In this document: in pieces, positions 13,152-22,083 of the stretch | Layout: every line of letters begins with the position of its first letter | How positions within the stretch are numbered: position 1 is the first letter of the stretch | Source: Loripinus fragilis | Lineage: Eukaryota; Mollusca; Bivalvia; Lucinida; Lucinidae | DNA: 64,000 nt | Assembly: GCA_964019695.1 (NCBI GenBank) | Contig: OZ026528.1 | Span: 55,024,495 to 55,088,494 of the forward strand | Direction of reading: 5' to 3' | Program-made: the position numbers and the translations under genes | The notes under the pieces: generated by a model | What the model was told of the DNA's origin: nothing | The model's database searches: none | What the model saw: the letters and a program-made list of their open reading frames with translations, nothing else

Positions 13152-13548
13152 TAAAATTTACGATGTGTGAAATTTGCGGTTCCACAGAGCCTACAAATAT
13201 GCAAAAGTGCATGTTTTTGTTCTCAAACAAATACTCTAATTAAGGACAATTCCCTTAAGTTAAAGATAAGCGAGCATTGCCCTTGATCTGCTTTTTACTG
13301 CCAATGCTTTTGTGGGCAAAGATAAGACGCTTTTCTGACCTCCTCAGATCAAAAATTAAAAAATTGATAAACATGAAAAATAATAATAACAATAATAAAA
13401 CAAATGGCGGGATCACTTTCTCTTTGAAAACCGTTTCGATGCGGTATTCATTGGATAATTAGTGGACAGCACAACATTTCTTAGATAATTCCAGTCGGCA
13501 GCACAACATTTGTTTCTTCTTTTCTGTGAAACAATCAGGGCGAAAAAG

Positions 13549-13558
13549 CTTTATAAGG
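13549..13558 (+). promoter_or_regulatory. TATA-like box
   Basis: CTTTATAAGG lies about 95 bp ahead of the candidate signal-peptide ATG at 13,648. The spacing would leave a short 5' leader. Weak evidence by itself. Confidence 0.3.
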
Positions 13559-13647
13559 GATCATTTCTCACGGCTAAGATCGTCGTAGAAAACAAGATAA
13601 AAACAGGTTTCGCGGCTGTTGGAACTCCATTACACATTTTTTTCACC

Positions 13648-13690
13648 ATGAAGTTCATGTTGTTTCTCGCTGTAGTTGTCGCAGTCTCAG
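13648..13690 (+). CDS. Candidate first exon of a secreted protein (signal peptide)
   Basis: An ATG with the acceptable context TTCACC opens 14 codons reading MKFMLFLAVVVAVS plus one further base, then GTAAGC (13,691), a strong splice donor in phase 1. The peptide has a short basic start and a hydrophobic core, so it looks like most of a secretory signal peptide. Many small secreted animal proteins begin with an exon of this kind. A TATA-like box lies about 95 bp upstream. I found no second exon downstream in the window, so the mature protein is unknown. It could be a chance frame, but the ATG, hydrophobic core and donor together make a gene start plausible. Confidence 0.4.
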
Positions 13691-14374
13691 GTAAGCCTCT
13701 GTTTATGTAAGCACAAGAGAGTTTGGTACTTCCTTTAGCAGTTTTGAGCATCGAAGACTCAGGCGAGCCTGTGCAAATGCGAAGACTCGCCAGAGCCTTT
13801 GCGACTCGCCATACACAATGCATGGGTGTAAATGAAGACTTAGACCAAATTTTAGAAGTCTAGTTTAAGATCCGCTCGATAAATCAGCATGGTGTTTGCG
13901 AGAGAGGTTCTTGCGCATTATGCGTTAAGTGCCAAGCTCTCGTGAGCTGAGAATAAGTCTGACTCATTTACATACAGTTTAATGCATTTCATTGACTGAT
14001 AGTGTGGACGCCTCCGCTGTTTTAGCGTGTGTAGAATATTTAGACATATTGCGTAATGTCTTAACTCTGTGTTCAATAATCTAATGCAGATAAAAAATCA
14101 AGTTTAAAATACTGTTTTCCTATAACAACATGTAACATGTACAGAGTGTTTTGGAATGTTTCTTTGTTGGACGTTTGGCATGTAACCATTTGAAGACTGT
14201 TGTATCTAATGACATATTTGTTTTTCGACAACAAATCATCACTTCGATCGGGCTACGTGTATTAATGTAAAGGTGTAAAGTATGCAGTGCAAATTCGCGC
14301 AAGTTTCAGCCCGCTATTACGACAGTCGGACAGCTTTTACGACAGCAAAATCAGCAGTTAATTAACTAACCAGA
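13691..14374. other. No gene recognised
   Basis: If 13,648 is a real exon, this would be intron. A family-G-like fragment lies at about 13,745-13,810 (GACTCAGGCGAGCCTGTGCA). No exon was recognised. Confidence 0.35.
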
Positions 14375-14513
14375 CAGTGGAGGACCCAGAAGGGGTTTAG
14401 GGGGTTCTCTTGAATCCCCCTCCTACCCCCCCCCCCCCCCCCCCCGTTTTTAAATATCCTTTGAAAATGAAATAATTTGGACCCCCTTTCCAGAAATCCT
14501 GGATCCGCCCCTG
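14375..14513. mobile_element. MITE with GGATCCGCC end, copy 2
   Basis: The right end CTGGATCCGCCCCTG is inverted imperfectly at 14,375 (CAGTGGAGGACCCAG). It contains a poly-C run and ATGAAATAAT as in the copy at 10,775. Confidence 0.45.
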
Positions 14514-14769
14514 CCAGAGCACGAAGTGCTCAAAGGCTGCATGCAGTTTCGTCCTAAACGTTTTCTTAAAACAACATCTCCTGAACCACTGGCTAAAATT
14601 AAAATAATTTTCACATAAATGTTCCCAATAAGGTGGTAGGGACTCTCCAGGGATAATTAGGTTTCAAACCTCGACAATTCCATTGTATAATTTTATGTTT
14701 AAAATCCATACTTGAAAATAATATTAAAAGGGGTAATAAAATAATGGTTAGATTGAAACCCTCCATTAT

Positions 14770-16129
14770 TTAAGTTAATGGTAATCGTGACAGTGTGCCT
14801 TTTGGGAGGTGATCACTGGAAGATGGCTCTGTGAAAACCACAGACTCATCGTCCATGACCTCCTCGCCATCTTTTTCAGCAAACACAGAATATGGATTCA
14901 TTTCAGCTTGTTTTGCTTTTTCCATTTGTTCTTTTTCTTTCTGTGCTTGTTCTTTTTGCCATTGCTGTTTTCTTTCTTCTTTTTGTTGTTTTTTTAAGTT
15001 TGTCTTTCTCTTCTTTTTTCTTCCTCTCCTCCTCCTTCTTCATCATTTCCAGGGTTGCTGGCTTAAGTGCTGGCCCTGGACGAGGAGATGAAGTATTTTT
15101 GTCTTGTTTTCCCTTAGGTGTTTCTTTGGGTGTTTTTTCTGATGGTGATTTTTCTTGTTTTTTTAAGTATTCGTCAAAGCTGTCGTCTGTCTGTGTGGTT
15201 TTGTTTTCAGTTTGTGTAGATTTGTTGCAAGTGCCTGGTTTAACAGCACTTGCATAGGTTTGACCAGTGTAAAATTGTTCGTATTGCTTACGAGCATCAG
15301 GAAATGATAGATTGTTTTCACATTTGATTTTGAGAATTTTCTTCTCTTTCTCCAATTGTGGGCATTGCTTTGAGTTTGCAGGATGATCCCCTGAGCAGTT
15401 GACACATTTGGCTGGTTTGTCACACACGCCAGATGGTGCACAATGTTCAGGCTCACCGCAGTTGCAGCATACAGCATGTCTACCACATTTATTTTCGTGG
15501 TGACCAAACACCTGACAATGGTAACATCGAAGAGGGTTTGGTATATAGACATCTACTTTCACTTGCATGAAGCCTATTTTAACAACTGTAGGTAAGTTTG
15601 GTGAGTTGAATGTAAGAACATATGTGTTGGTTAATTTTGTTTCACCATCACGACGTACAGTGATTCTACGTACATCTGTAACTCCCTGTTCAACCATGCC
15701 TTCCTTGATATCATCGCTTGTCACTCTGCTCAAGGCTGGACAGCGAATGATACCCTTGGATGTGTTCAAGGATGAATGGGGTGTTACAGAGCATTTTAAA
15801 CCACAAAATGTCTTCATCTGTAGTAGATTTTTTTCGTGTGACTCTTTTGCACATTGTATCAAAAGATCACCAGACCTTAGGTTCTTTATGCTCTTTGGTT
15901 CTCCTGCAATGCTCATAATAGTTTTATGTACTACAAACGGAGAAAGAGAAGAAATAGTCTCTCCTTCTTTTTCTGAATGGATTATTAAAAATCTGGGTAC
16001 ATAAGGTTTCTTGGTTGAGGTAGACAAACTTGACGAACTTGAATTAGTTGGTTGAGAAACTGGGTACGAGTTTTCAGAGTCAGTATCTGAATTTGCTATG
16101 TGACGTTTTTTTGCTATTTGTTTAGCCAT
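14770..16129 (-). pseudogene. LINE ORF1 (gag-like, zinc-knuckle) of copy A, frameshifted near its C-terminus
   Basis: ORF1 proteins of this LINE type bind element RNA and form the ribonucleoprotein. The ATG at 16,129 gives MAKQIAKKRH. A conserved block (GEPKSIKNLRSGDLLIQCAK) is followed by a region resembling an RNA-binding fold. Then come three Cys/His knuckles: CYHCQVFGHHENKC (C-x2-C-x4-H-x4-C), a second Cys cluster and CVNCSGDHPANSKQC. A Lys/Glu-rich coiled segment ends the protein. Near 14,990, in a poly-T tract, the frame shifts. The normal C-terminus (ending SRLPLT, stop at 14,770) continues in another frame, while the shifted frame stops at 14,903. The start was chosen by alignment with copy C. 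The truncated product would keep all the knuckles. Confidence 0.85.
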
Positions 16130-16389
16130 GTAGTTTAGTTGTTTGATTCATCCTCCATGCTCCCCACCCACCGTGGAGCCCAACAAGGGAGCACTTTAAT
16201 GGAGTGGATTTCCGATCTCCAGTGCTAGAGATACATAGAAGGTATACTTGCACAAATAGAATCTGCACAATTGACCCGTTAAGCCACTGCCTTCCAGGAT
16301 TATTTTATAAAAGAAAGAAAGTTTAAGATAATGGACACATGGTTGGCATCAGAACGATACTATAGAACGAAGATATAAGAAATATTTTT

Positions 16390-16703
16390 TTTTTACATTT
16401 TCAGAATCCTGGGGCTTAGCATGACAAAGCCGATTAGAAACACCGGGCCGTGTTTCCACCTCAGTCTACCCCGTCAAAGAGGCCAAAGAGACGTGTTGAG
16501 TCATACAGAATTTATAAACGTCCATATTCTGCATGCTCTCAGTCTTCCAGGCCATCCCCTTCGAGTTACGAGAAAGCCACCCACGGCAGACTGGTGGGTC
16601 CTACTCTTAGCACTCCCAGAGGAGACAATAATTACAATCAATATCGTCCCCTGTGTGAAGTGTGCACCAGAGACCGCGACAAGGTGGTAGGGACTCTCCA
16701 GGG
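16390..16703 (+). other. Antisense open frame in the LINE 5' UTR, with upstream splice-acceptor-like tract
   Basis: On the strand opposite the LINE, a T-rich tract ending ACATTTTCAG is followed by an open frame (ATG at 16,421 or 16,450) rich in Arg, Ser and Pro (SKRPKRRVESYR) and containing LCEVC. The equivalent segment occurs in all four copies that keep the 5' UTR (16.4, 23.7, 35.7-36.0 and 57.0 kb). In copies B and C the middle is read in a shifted frame, which argues against strong protein-level constraint. It may be a captured exon or simply UTR. Confidence 0.35.
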
Positions 16704-17344
16704 TAGGACCATTTTGTCATATGGCAACGTATACCAACGTACTGTAGCGTGTTCGTAACGTATTGATAACGTATCTCTAACTTATTCAGCGTACACCAAC
16801 GTATTTGGTGAATTTTCATACGTTGGTGCCAACGTACCTTAACGTATGCATAACTTACCCGTTGCGTACATCTAACTTATGCCTAGCGTATAAGCAATAC
16901 GTCGGCATACGCTTAAGACTTTTTATGCAAGCACAAAATTTTGGGATCTGTTCGCCGTATGACAACGTATACCAACGTACATAGCGTGTTCGTAACGTGT
17001 TTAAAACTTATCTCTAACGTATTCAGCGTACACCAACGTACTTGCTTAATTTCTCATACGTCCGCATACGTTGGTGCTAACGTACCTTAACGTATGCATA
17101 ACTTACCTGCTGCGTACATCTAGCGTATGCCTAGCGTATAGAAACAGTACGTTCGCATACGCTGTCATTTTTTATGGATGCACAAAATGTTGGACCTCTT
17201 GGCCGTAAGTCAACGTATACCACCGTACTATAGCGTATTACTAACGTGTTTAAAACTTATTTCTAACGTACTCAGCGTATACCAACGTACTTGCTGAATT
17301 TTTCATACGTCGGCATACGTTGGTGCTATACGTCGTAGTGTGAC
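16704..17344. repeat. CGTA-rich tandem repeat, ~245-bp unit, ~2.6 copies
   Basis: CAACGTATACCAACGTAC recurs at about 16,720, 16,968 and 17,210. Each unit is built from sub-motifs such as CGTACCTTAACGTATGCATA. The right edge reads GTAGTGTGACAGGGCC, which looks like a transposon terminus. The left terminus is missing where LINE copy A abuts. Confidence 0.75.
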
Positions 17345-17402
17345 AGGGCCTTAAGATTTCTATCAAAAATCATGCCGAGGAATTTAGATTCCTCAACAAC
17401 TG
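17345..17402 (-). mobile_element. Short LINE ORF2 fragment
   Basis: This segment matches copy C at about 53,098-53,148 (GGAATTTAGATTCCTCAACA). It sits directly beside the 3' end of copy E, so this locus is a composite of LINE pieces. Confidence 0.65.
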
Positions 17403-17404
17403 GA

Positions 17405-18800
17405 ATAGTTCATTTGTTTGTTTGGTGCTTAACGAAACATCAACCCTTGTGGGTCATAAGCGTCAGACGGTATTAAACTAAACACGATGTGGATGGAAAA
17501 AGTAAAAATTTGTAAGATAAAATAAAAGGAATGGTGATGATGATGAGTTTGTATAATAATTAGTTGCAATACGATTGTTGACAGGAGAGACCACGTACAA
17601 TATCTGACAGTTTCAAAGAGCTATTCAGATAACTGTACATGTTCACTAACTGGACAGAATACAACATTAAAGAATCTGTATTATGATCTGATACAAATGT
17701 GAAACAAAACGTGAATTTAAAAATATCAATTAGATTTTGTTGCTTTGCTGTCAGTACCCACTCCGTTCAAATGTGTGTAACTGGGGGATTTGTTTTTTTC
17801 CAGAGACTTTTCTTATCATATCCCAAACCTTTTTTAAAATGTGTTTTATGATTATTTTTCGAAACATAAGATCTCCAAGACCTACACTTCGAAATTTTAA
17901 TTGTTCTACGGGCTTTAGCTCTAAATACCATGATGTCATTGATATTGTTGGTATTTGGAGATCTTTTGAATTTAGATAGAGCTTGTTTGTCGTCATTGTA
18001 ACATGGATTACTTTTAGTTGGATTTGTCAAAGTTTGATGAATACATTCTTTAGATATTTCAATAAGAGAAGAGGTAAAATCAGCTATAGGATCAGAAGAT
18101 TCTTTGAAGTTTTCTGGTACAGTGCACAGAGTATTAAATAGATCCCAGTTGGCTCTATTTAATTTCCTCTATCGATTGTGATCCGCTGTGGAAAAAGTGT
18201 TCTGTTCAATGATGATAGGGAAAAGATCACTATTGTGTTGGTCTTCACATACAGACCAATTATAATCAAGAAACAGTGATGGATGAGAGAAGGAAAGATC
18301 AATAGATGTAAAATACTTTGTACTTGGAGTGATAAGTGTAAGACTTATCATTCATAATACATATGTCATTCTTTGTAATGAAATTTTCGATAAGTTCACC
18401 TCTGGAATCATTGTTTTGACCACCCCAGAGGATATTGAAGTCACCTAATATGATGTACGGAGAAGGAAGATGTTGCAGTAAATTGTCCAAGTGTTGGGAG
18501 TTGAAAGAAAAGGATGGAGGAATATATACAAAACATAAGGTTTATTTTCTGTCTAGAGTGACAGAAACAGCAGTTGCTTGTAGTTCTGTTTGTAAATCAA
18601 TCTTTGAGGAAAGATGATTTTACAAATATTGAGGCACCACCAGAGGGCCTCAGACAATCAGTATGAATATAGTTATATATATTAAAACCTTTTAACGAGA
18701 TGTTATCAACTGGTTTAAGTAATGTCTCTTGAAAACAAAATACAGATGGATCATATTCAGAAATCAATAGAGATACTTCATTATTTGGTTGTATTTGATA
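17405..18800 (-). mobile_element. LINE copy E: endonuclease region joined to 3' UTR, RT and RNase H deleted
   Basis: Minus-strand copy. It begins near 18,800 at the start of ORF2 (NEVSLLISEYDPSVFCFQET), runs through the endonuclease with several indels, then at about 17,741 jumps directly to the 3' UTR. Compared with copy C, about 2.5 kb is absent (from about 51,675 to 54,210), removing the reverse transcriptase, RNase H and C-terminal zinc motif. The joint shares GTT between both sides, suggesting deletion at microhomology. The 3' end keeps TTTGTTTGTTTGGTGC, which is CAAA repeats on the sense strand. Confidence 0.75.
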
Positions 18801-19180
18801 CACGATTGATAGTATATATAGTTAAATTAAGCATAAAGATATTTAAACTACATGAACAATTATGGTTTAACTCAATTGTCTGTATATTAGAGTCCAAATA
18901 AATACAATGTACATGAATGTCATGTATCATTAATTCTACTGGCTGTAAATAGCAAATATGATTCGTCAAAAGCAAAATCACTGCTGACAGTTAGCTGTTC
19001 ATAGGCAATGCAAAAATGTATTAAATGCTGCATATATGAGTTTGTAAAGTAGCAGTCAACAATCATAGAAAGAAGCTGTTAACATAAACCATATGCTGAA
19101 GAACTTGACATTAATATAGCTGTTTACACAATTTGTGTTCTTTGAAGACTGATACTTCTTAGTTGAGTATTATGTTTGCT
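18801..19180. other. No gene recognised
   Basis: AT-rich sequence between LINE copy E and a SINE. Confidence 0.4.
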
Positions 19181-19184
19181 TGAC

Positions 19185-19365
19185 TTGATTCTTTACGTCC
19201 CATCAACAATCTTTCAGTTAAACAGGGACGGGCCTTCCTGGGTTTATCCAGTACTAAGCTAGGATAAATGTGTCTTGCTCAAGGACCACAACGCAGTGAC
19301 GCTGGTGAGGCTCTAACCTGCGGCCCCTTGGTCTCAAGTCAAGCACTCTACCACTGAACTCCCTT
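19185..19365 (-). mobile_element. tRNA-derived SINE, family B
   Basis: On the minus strand, GTGGTAGAGTGCTTGACTTG is the tRNA-like head. It is followed by a body with GTCCTTGAGCAAGACAC and a tail with AAAGATTGTTGATGGGACGT. Near-identical body and tail sequence lies at 31.74-31.89 kb, with diverged copies at 34.4 and 39.8 kb. Confidence 0.7.
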
Positions 19366-19402
19366 TTGAGTATTATGTCATGATTGTTTCTTCGTGCTTC
19401 AG

Positions 19403-19690
19403 ATGAATATAACTGTTAAAGACATCAATTCCCTAGAAGCAGAGAAGCCATGCAAATCTATTATACACGTGAAAGTAGTAGAAAAGAGAGCAGTCACCAG
19501 GTATAAAAAGGATGGAGGAGATGAAAAGGTCATGGCATCAGTTATATTGGGTGATAAAACAGCAAGTATAAAAGCCCTTGTGTATGACTTGTGTAATTTG
19601 GAGATGCTGCACGTCAACACAGGGATGCAGATTCAAGACTTCATTCGAAAAAAGTACCGTCTTTATAAACAATTACCCAAGTTTGCATAA
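19403..19690 (+). CDS. Exon of an OB-fold-like protein (unidentified)
   Basis: A pyrimidine tract ending GCTTCAG precedes an ATG at 19,403 that opens 95 codons. The protein MNITVKDINSLEAEKP... has alternating hydrophobic beta-strand-like stretches (IIHVKVVEKRAV, VMASVILGDKTASIKALVY) around a KDGGDEK turn, typical of a nucleic-acid-binding OB fold. That is a structural guess from pattern, not a family match. The frame closes at 19,690. A weak donor (AAAAAAGTACCG) at about 19,651 could end the exon earlier. A family-B SINE lies directly upstream. It may belong to the same broken gene as the zinc-finger remnant at 20,053. Confidence 0.4.
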   Translation: MNITVKDINSLEAEKPCKSIIHVKVVEKRAVTRYKKDGGDEKVMASVILGDKTASIKALVYDLCNLEMLHVNTGMQIQDFIRKKYRLYKQLPKFA

Positions 19691-20052
19691 TAAACAGTGT
19701 TGTACGCTCTCTTTAAGACTAATATAATACTTGATTAAAATGTCTTGGAAGTTATGCACTATCGATACCCAAAGTTGTTTTGTTTTTGAGAAACGAAATC
19801 TATATTGTGATTTATACTCAATCTATGCAAAAAATGCTTCACAATGATATTAAATTCAACAAATTGCCTTGTTGGGGTCTTTTATATTCATTTCAGTTAA
19901 TACTTTAATGTGCATGTTATGATGATAAATTACATATTACAATACAATGTTGAGACACTTAAACGTTTATTTGCACGCTGCAGTTCTGTCTCAATACCTA
20001 TGGGAGAGCCAGATACAAGATACTCAAAAATCGTATCCACTTTTTTTTCAAG

Positions 20053-20598
20053 ATGGATTGCTGGCACTGTGGGAACATCTACCGTACTCAGAAGTTTCTA
20101 AAGAACCATGTATCCAGTGTACATAGGGGTCTCACTGTCATATGCCCCTTCCGTGAGACTGAGTAAACCTTCAAAAGACCCTCCGACCTTAAGGCACATG
20201 TCAGGAAATTCCATGAGAGTGAATGTTCAAAAATGCCGGCAGAGATGTTCTAAGAAAACAACGGATATTGGTGTAGCGTGAAGCCAGAGTCCTACTGGCG
20301 GTTGGTCAAGCTTCCACCCAAAGAAAGTCCAGTTGCCGTCAACATGCGTCTGCTGGTCCTCCAGTTGTCTGAGAGATTAGGGTCGAAAGTATCCAAGACC
20401 AAAGAAGATTTTCTAGAGGACTGGCAGATGGATGATTGCTCCCTTCAGTTTACCCTGGATAATAACGAGGTTGGGTTATATGGTGTGGAGGAGGAACCGT
20501 CAATAGCATACATAAATCTTATTCCTGGAGACTTGTTCCCTGACCTAAGACAAGCAAACGACCGCTTCTGTGTGAAGATCTCTGACAGACAATTCTGA
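20053..20598 (+). pseudogene. C2H2 zinc-finger coding remnant with two in-frame stops
   Basis: One reading frame from 20,053 to 20,598 is protein-like but interrupted by TAA at 20,164 and 20,251. It opens with CWHCGNIYRTQKFLKNHVSS followed by VH, a C-x2-C-x12-H-x4-H zinc finger. A second finger-like block follows (ICPFRE...DLKAHVRKFH) with the stop falling inside it. The rest, including KPESYWRLVKLPPKE and PSIAYINLIPGDLFPDLRQA, is not a family I recognise. The region after 20,598 (to about 20,900) may continue it in another frame. I read it as a decayed gene or mobile-element ORF. Confidence 0.5.
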
Positions 20599-21208
20599 AG
20601 ACTGTCAGAACAGCGAACCAGGGCACATGTTTTTTCATATTTTGAGACGGCTGAAATTGTTGGATAACAAATTTCATAATACCTTTGCTAAGTTTCTTGG
20701 TATAGACCAGGTCTTGGTGGGTCGGATCAGGCTTAAGCAAGTGCAGATGCCAGTAAAAACACCTCTGGAGATCGCATCTACTCCCACCAAGAAGTCCAAA
20801 TCTTCACAGAGAGTTGTCACCCCTACCTGCTATAGCAACTCCAACTGTAGAGGCTCATAGTGTAGAACCTCACACTGCAGAGCCCCTGACTGTAGATGTA
20901 GAGGACTCTGACTACTTCTTTTCAACCGGTCTCTACTACTACATCCTTTATACTATCTGTCCCGACTGCTGATATTTGCTGCCAGCCTAGTGAGCCTGTC
21001 GCAGCCACAATATAAATATGATATTAATATAAGGTCACTTTACGAAAATGGCCACCATGCCCATAAATTATATGGTAAAACAAAATATGTTTAAATAATA
21101 AGCCTAAGTTGGCCTTTACCTATTTTAACATTATTGAGATCAGGTGAGCGCTTCAGGACCTTCCGGTCCTCTAGTTTATTGAACTAATCGCTTAGTGATA
21201 GGCTTATA
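20599..21208. other. No clear gene; possible downstream remnant of the zinc-finger pseudogene
   Basis: Short repeated GTAGAG/CCTCACTG sequence at 20,845-20,900; otherwise unremarkable. Confidence 0.3.
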
Positions 21209-22083
21209 ACTTTAGATATTTCGATAAGAGAAGAGGTAAAATCAGCTATAGGATCAGAAGATTCTTTGAAGTTTTCTGGCACCAATTTACCAGTGCACAG
21301 AGTATTAAATAGATCCCAGTTGGCTCTATTTAATTTCCACTTTGGATTGTGATCCTCAGTGGAATAAGTGTTCTGTTCAATGATGATAGGGAAGTGATCA
21401 CATTTGTGTTGGTCTTCACATACAGACCAATTATAATCAAGAAACAGTGATGGATGACAGAAGGAAAGATCAATAGATGTAAAAGACTTTGTACTTGGAG
21501 AATGATAAGTGTAAGACTTATCATTCATAATACAAATGTCATTCTTTGTAATGAAATTTTCGATAAGTTCACCTCTGGAATCATTGTTTTGACCACCCCA
21601 GAGGATATTGTGACCATTGAAGTCACCTAATAAAATATAAGGAGAAGGAAGTTGTTGCAGTAAATTGTCCAAGTGTTGGGAGTTAAGAGAAAACGATGGA
21701 GGAATATATACAGAACATATGGTTATTTCTCTGTCCAGAGTGACAGAAACAGCAGTTGCTTGTAGTTCTGTTTGTAAATCAATCTTTCTTTGTGGGAAAG
21801 ATGATTTTACAAATATTGAGGCACCACCAGAGGGCCTCAGACAATCAGTATGAACATAGTTATATACATTAAAACCTCGTAATGAGATGTTATCATCTGG
21901 TTTAAGAAATGTCTCTTGAAAACAAAATACGGATGGATTATATTCGGAAATCAATAGAGATACTTCATTATAATTAGGTTTCAAACCTCGACAATTCCAT
22001 TGAATAATTTTATGTTTAAAATCCATACTTGAAAACAATATTAAAAGAGGTACTAAAATAATGGTTAAATTGAAACCCTCCAT
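21184..22083 (-). pseudogene. LINE ORF2 N-terminal fragment (APE-type endonuclease), copy B
   Basis: The ATG at 22,083 lies one codon after the ORF1 stop. The first 19 residues are hydrophobic (NLTIILVPLLILFSS). Then MDFKHKIIQWNCRGLKPN starts the apurinic-type endonuclease that nicks target DNA. FCFQETFLKP, LLGDFNGHNILWGG and CDHFPIIIEQN cover the usual catalytic motifs. LINE sequence ends at about 21,209 and the frame runs into flanking DNA to a stop at 21,184. The endonuclease is nearly complete but has no polymerase, so it cannot act alone as a retrotransposon. Confidence 0.85.

Larger units (their letters stand above)
14630..16703 (-). mobile_element. LINE copy A: 5' UTR + ORF1 + first codons of ORF2, 3'-truncated
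   Basis: Minus-strand copy collinear with the full-length element at 51.3-57.3 kb. It starts at 16,703 with the 5' UTR, runs through ORF1 (ATG at 16,129) and ends about 110 bp into ORF2, just after the codons for WNCRGLKPN. The 23-bp sequence AAGGTGGTAGGGACTCTCCA(GGG) stands at both ends (14,630-14,652 and 16,681-16,703). The same sequence is the native 5' end in copy D, so this is not a simple target duplication. LINEs normally lose 5' sequence, so this 3' loss is unusual. Confidence 0.8.

Noticed and set aside
14809..15257. Hydrophobic Phe/Ser-rich plus-strand frames
   Set aside because: They are the reverse complement of the Lys/Glu-rich coiled region of LINE ORF1 copy A. The same shadow appears at 22,112-22,504 and 55,601-55,906.
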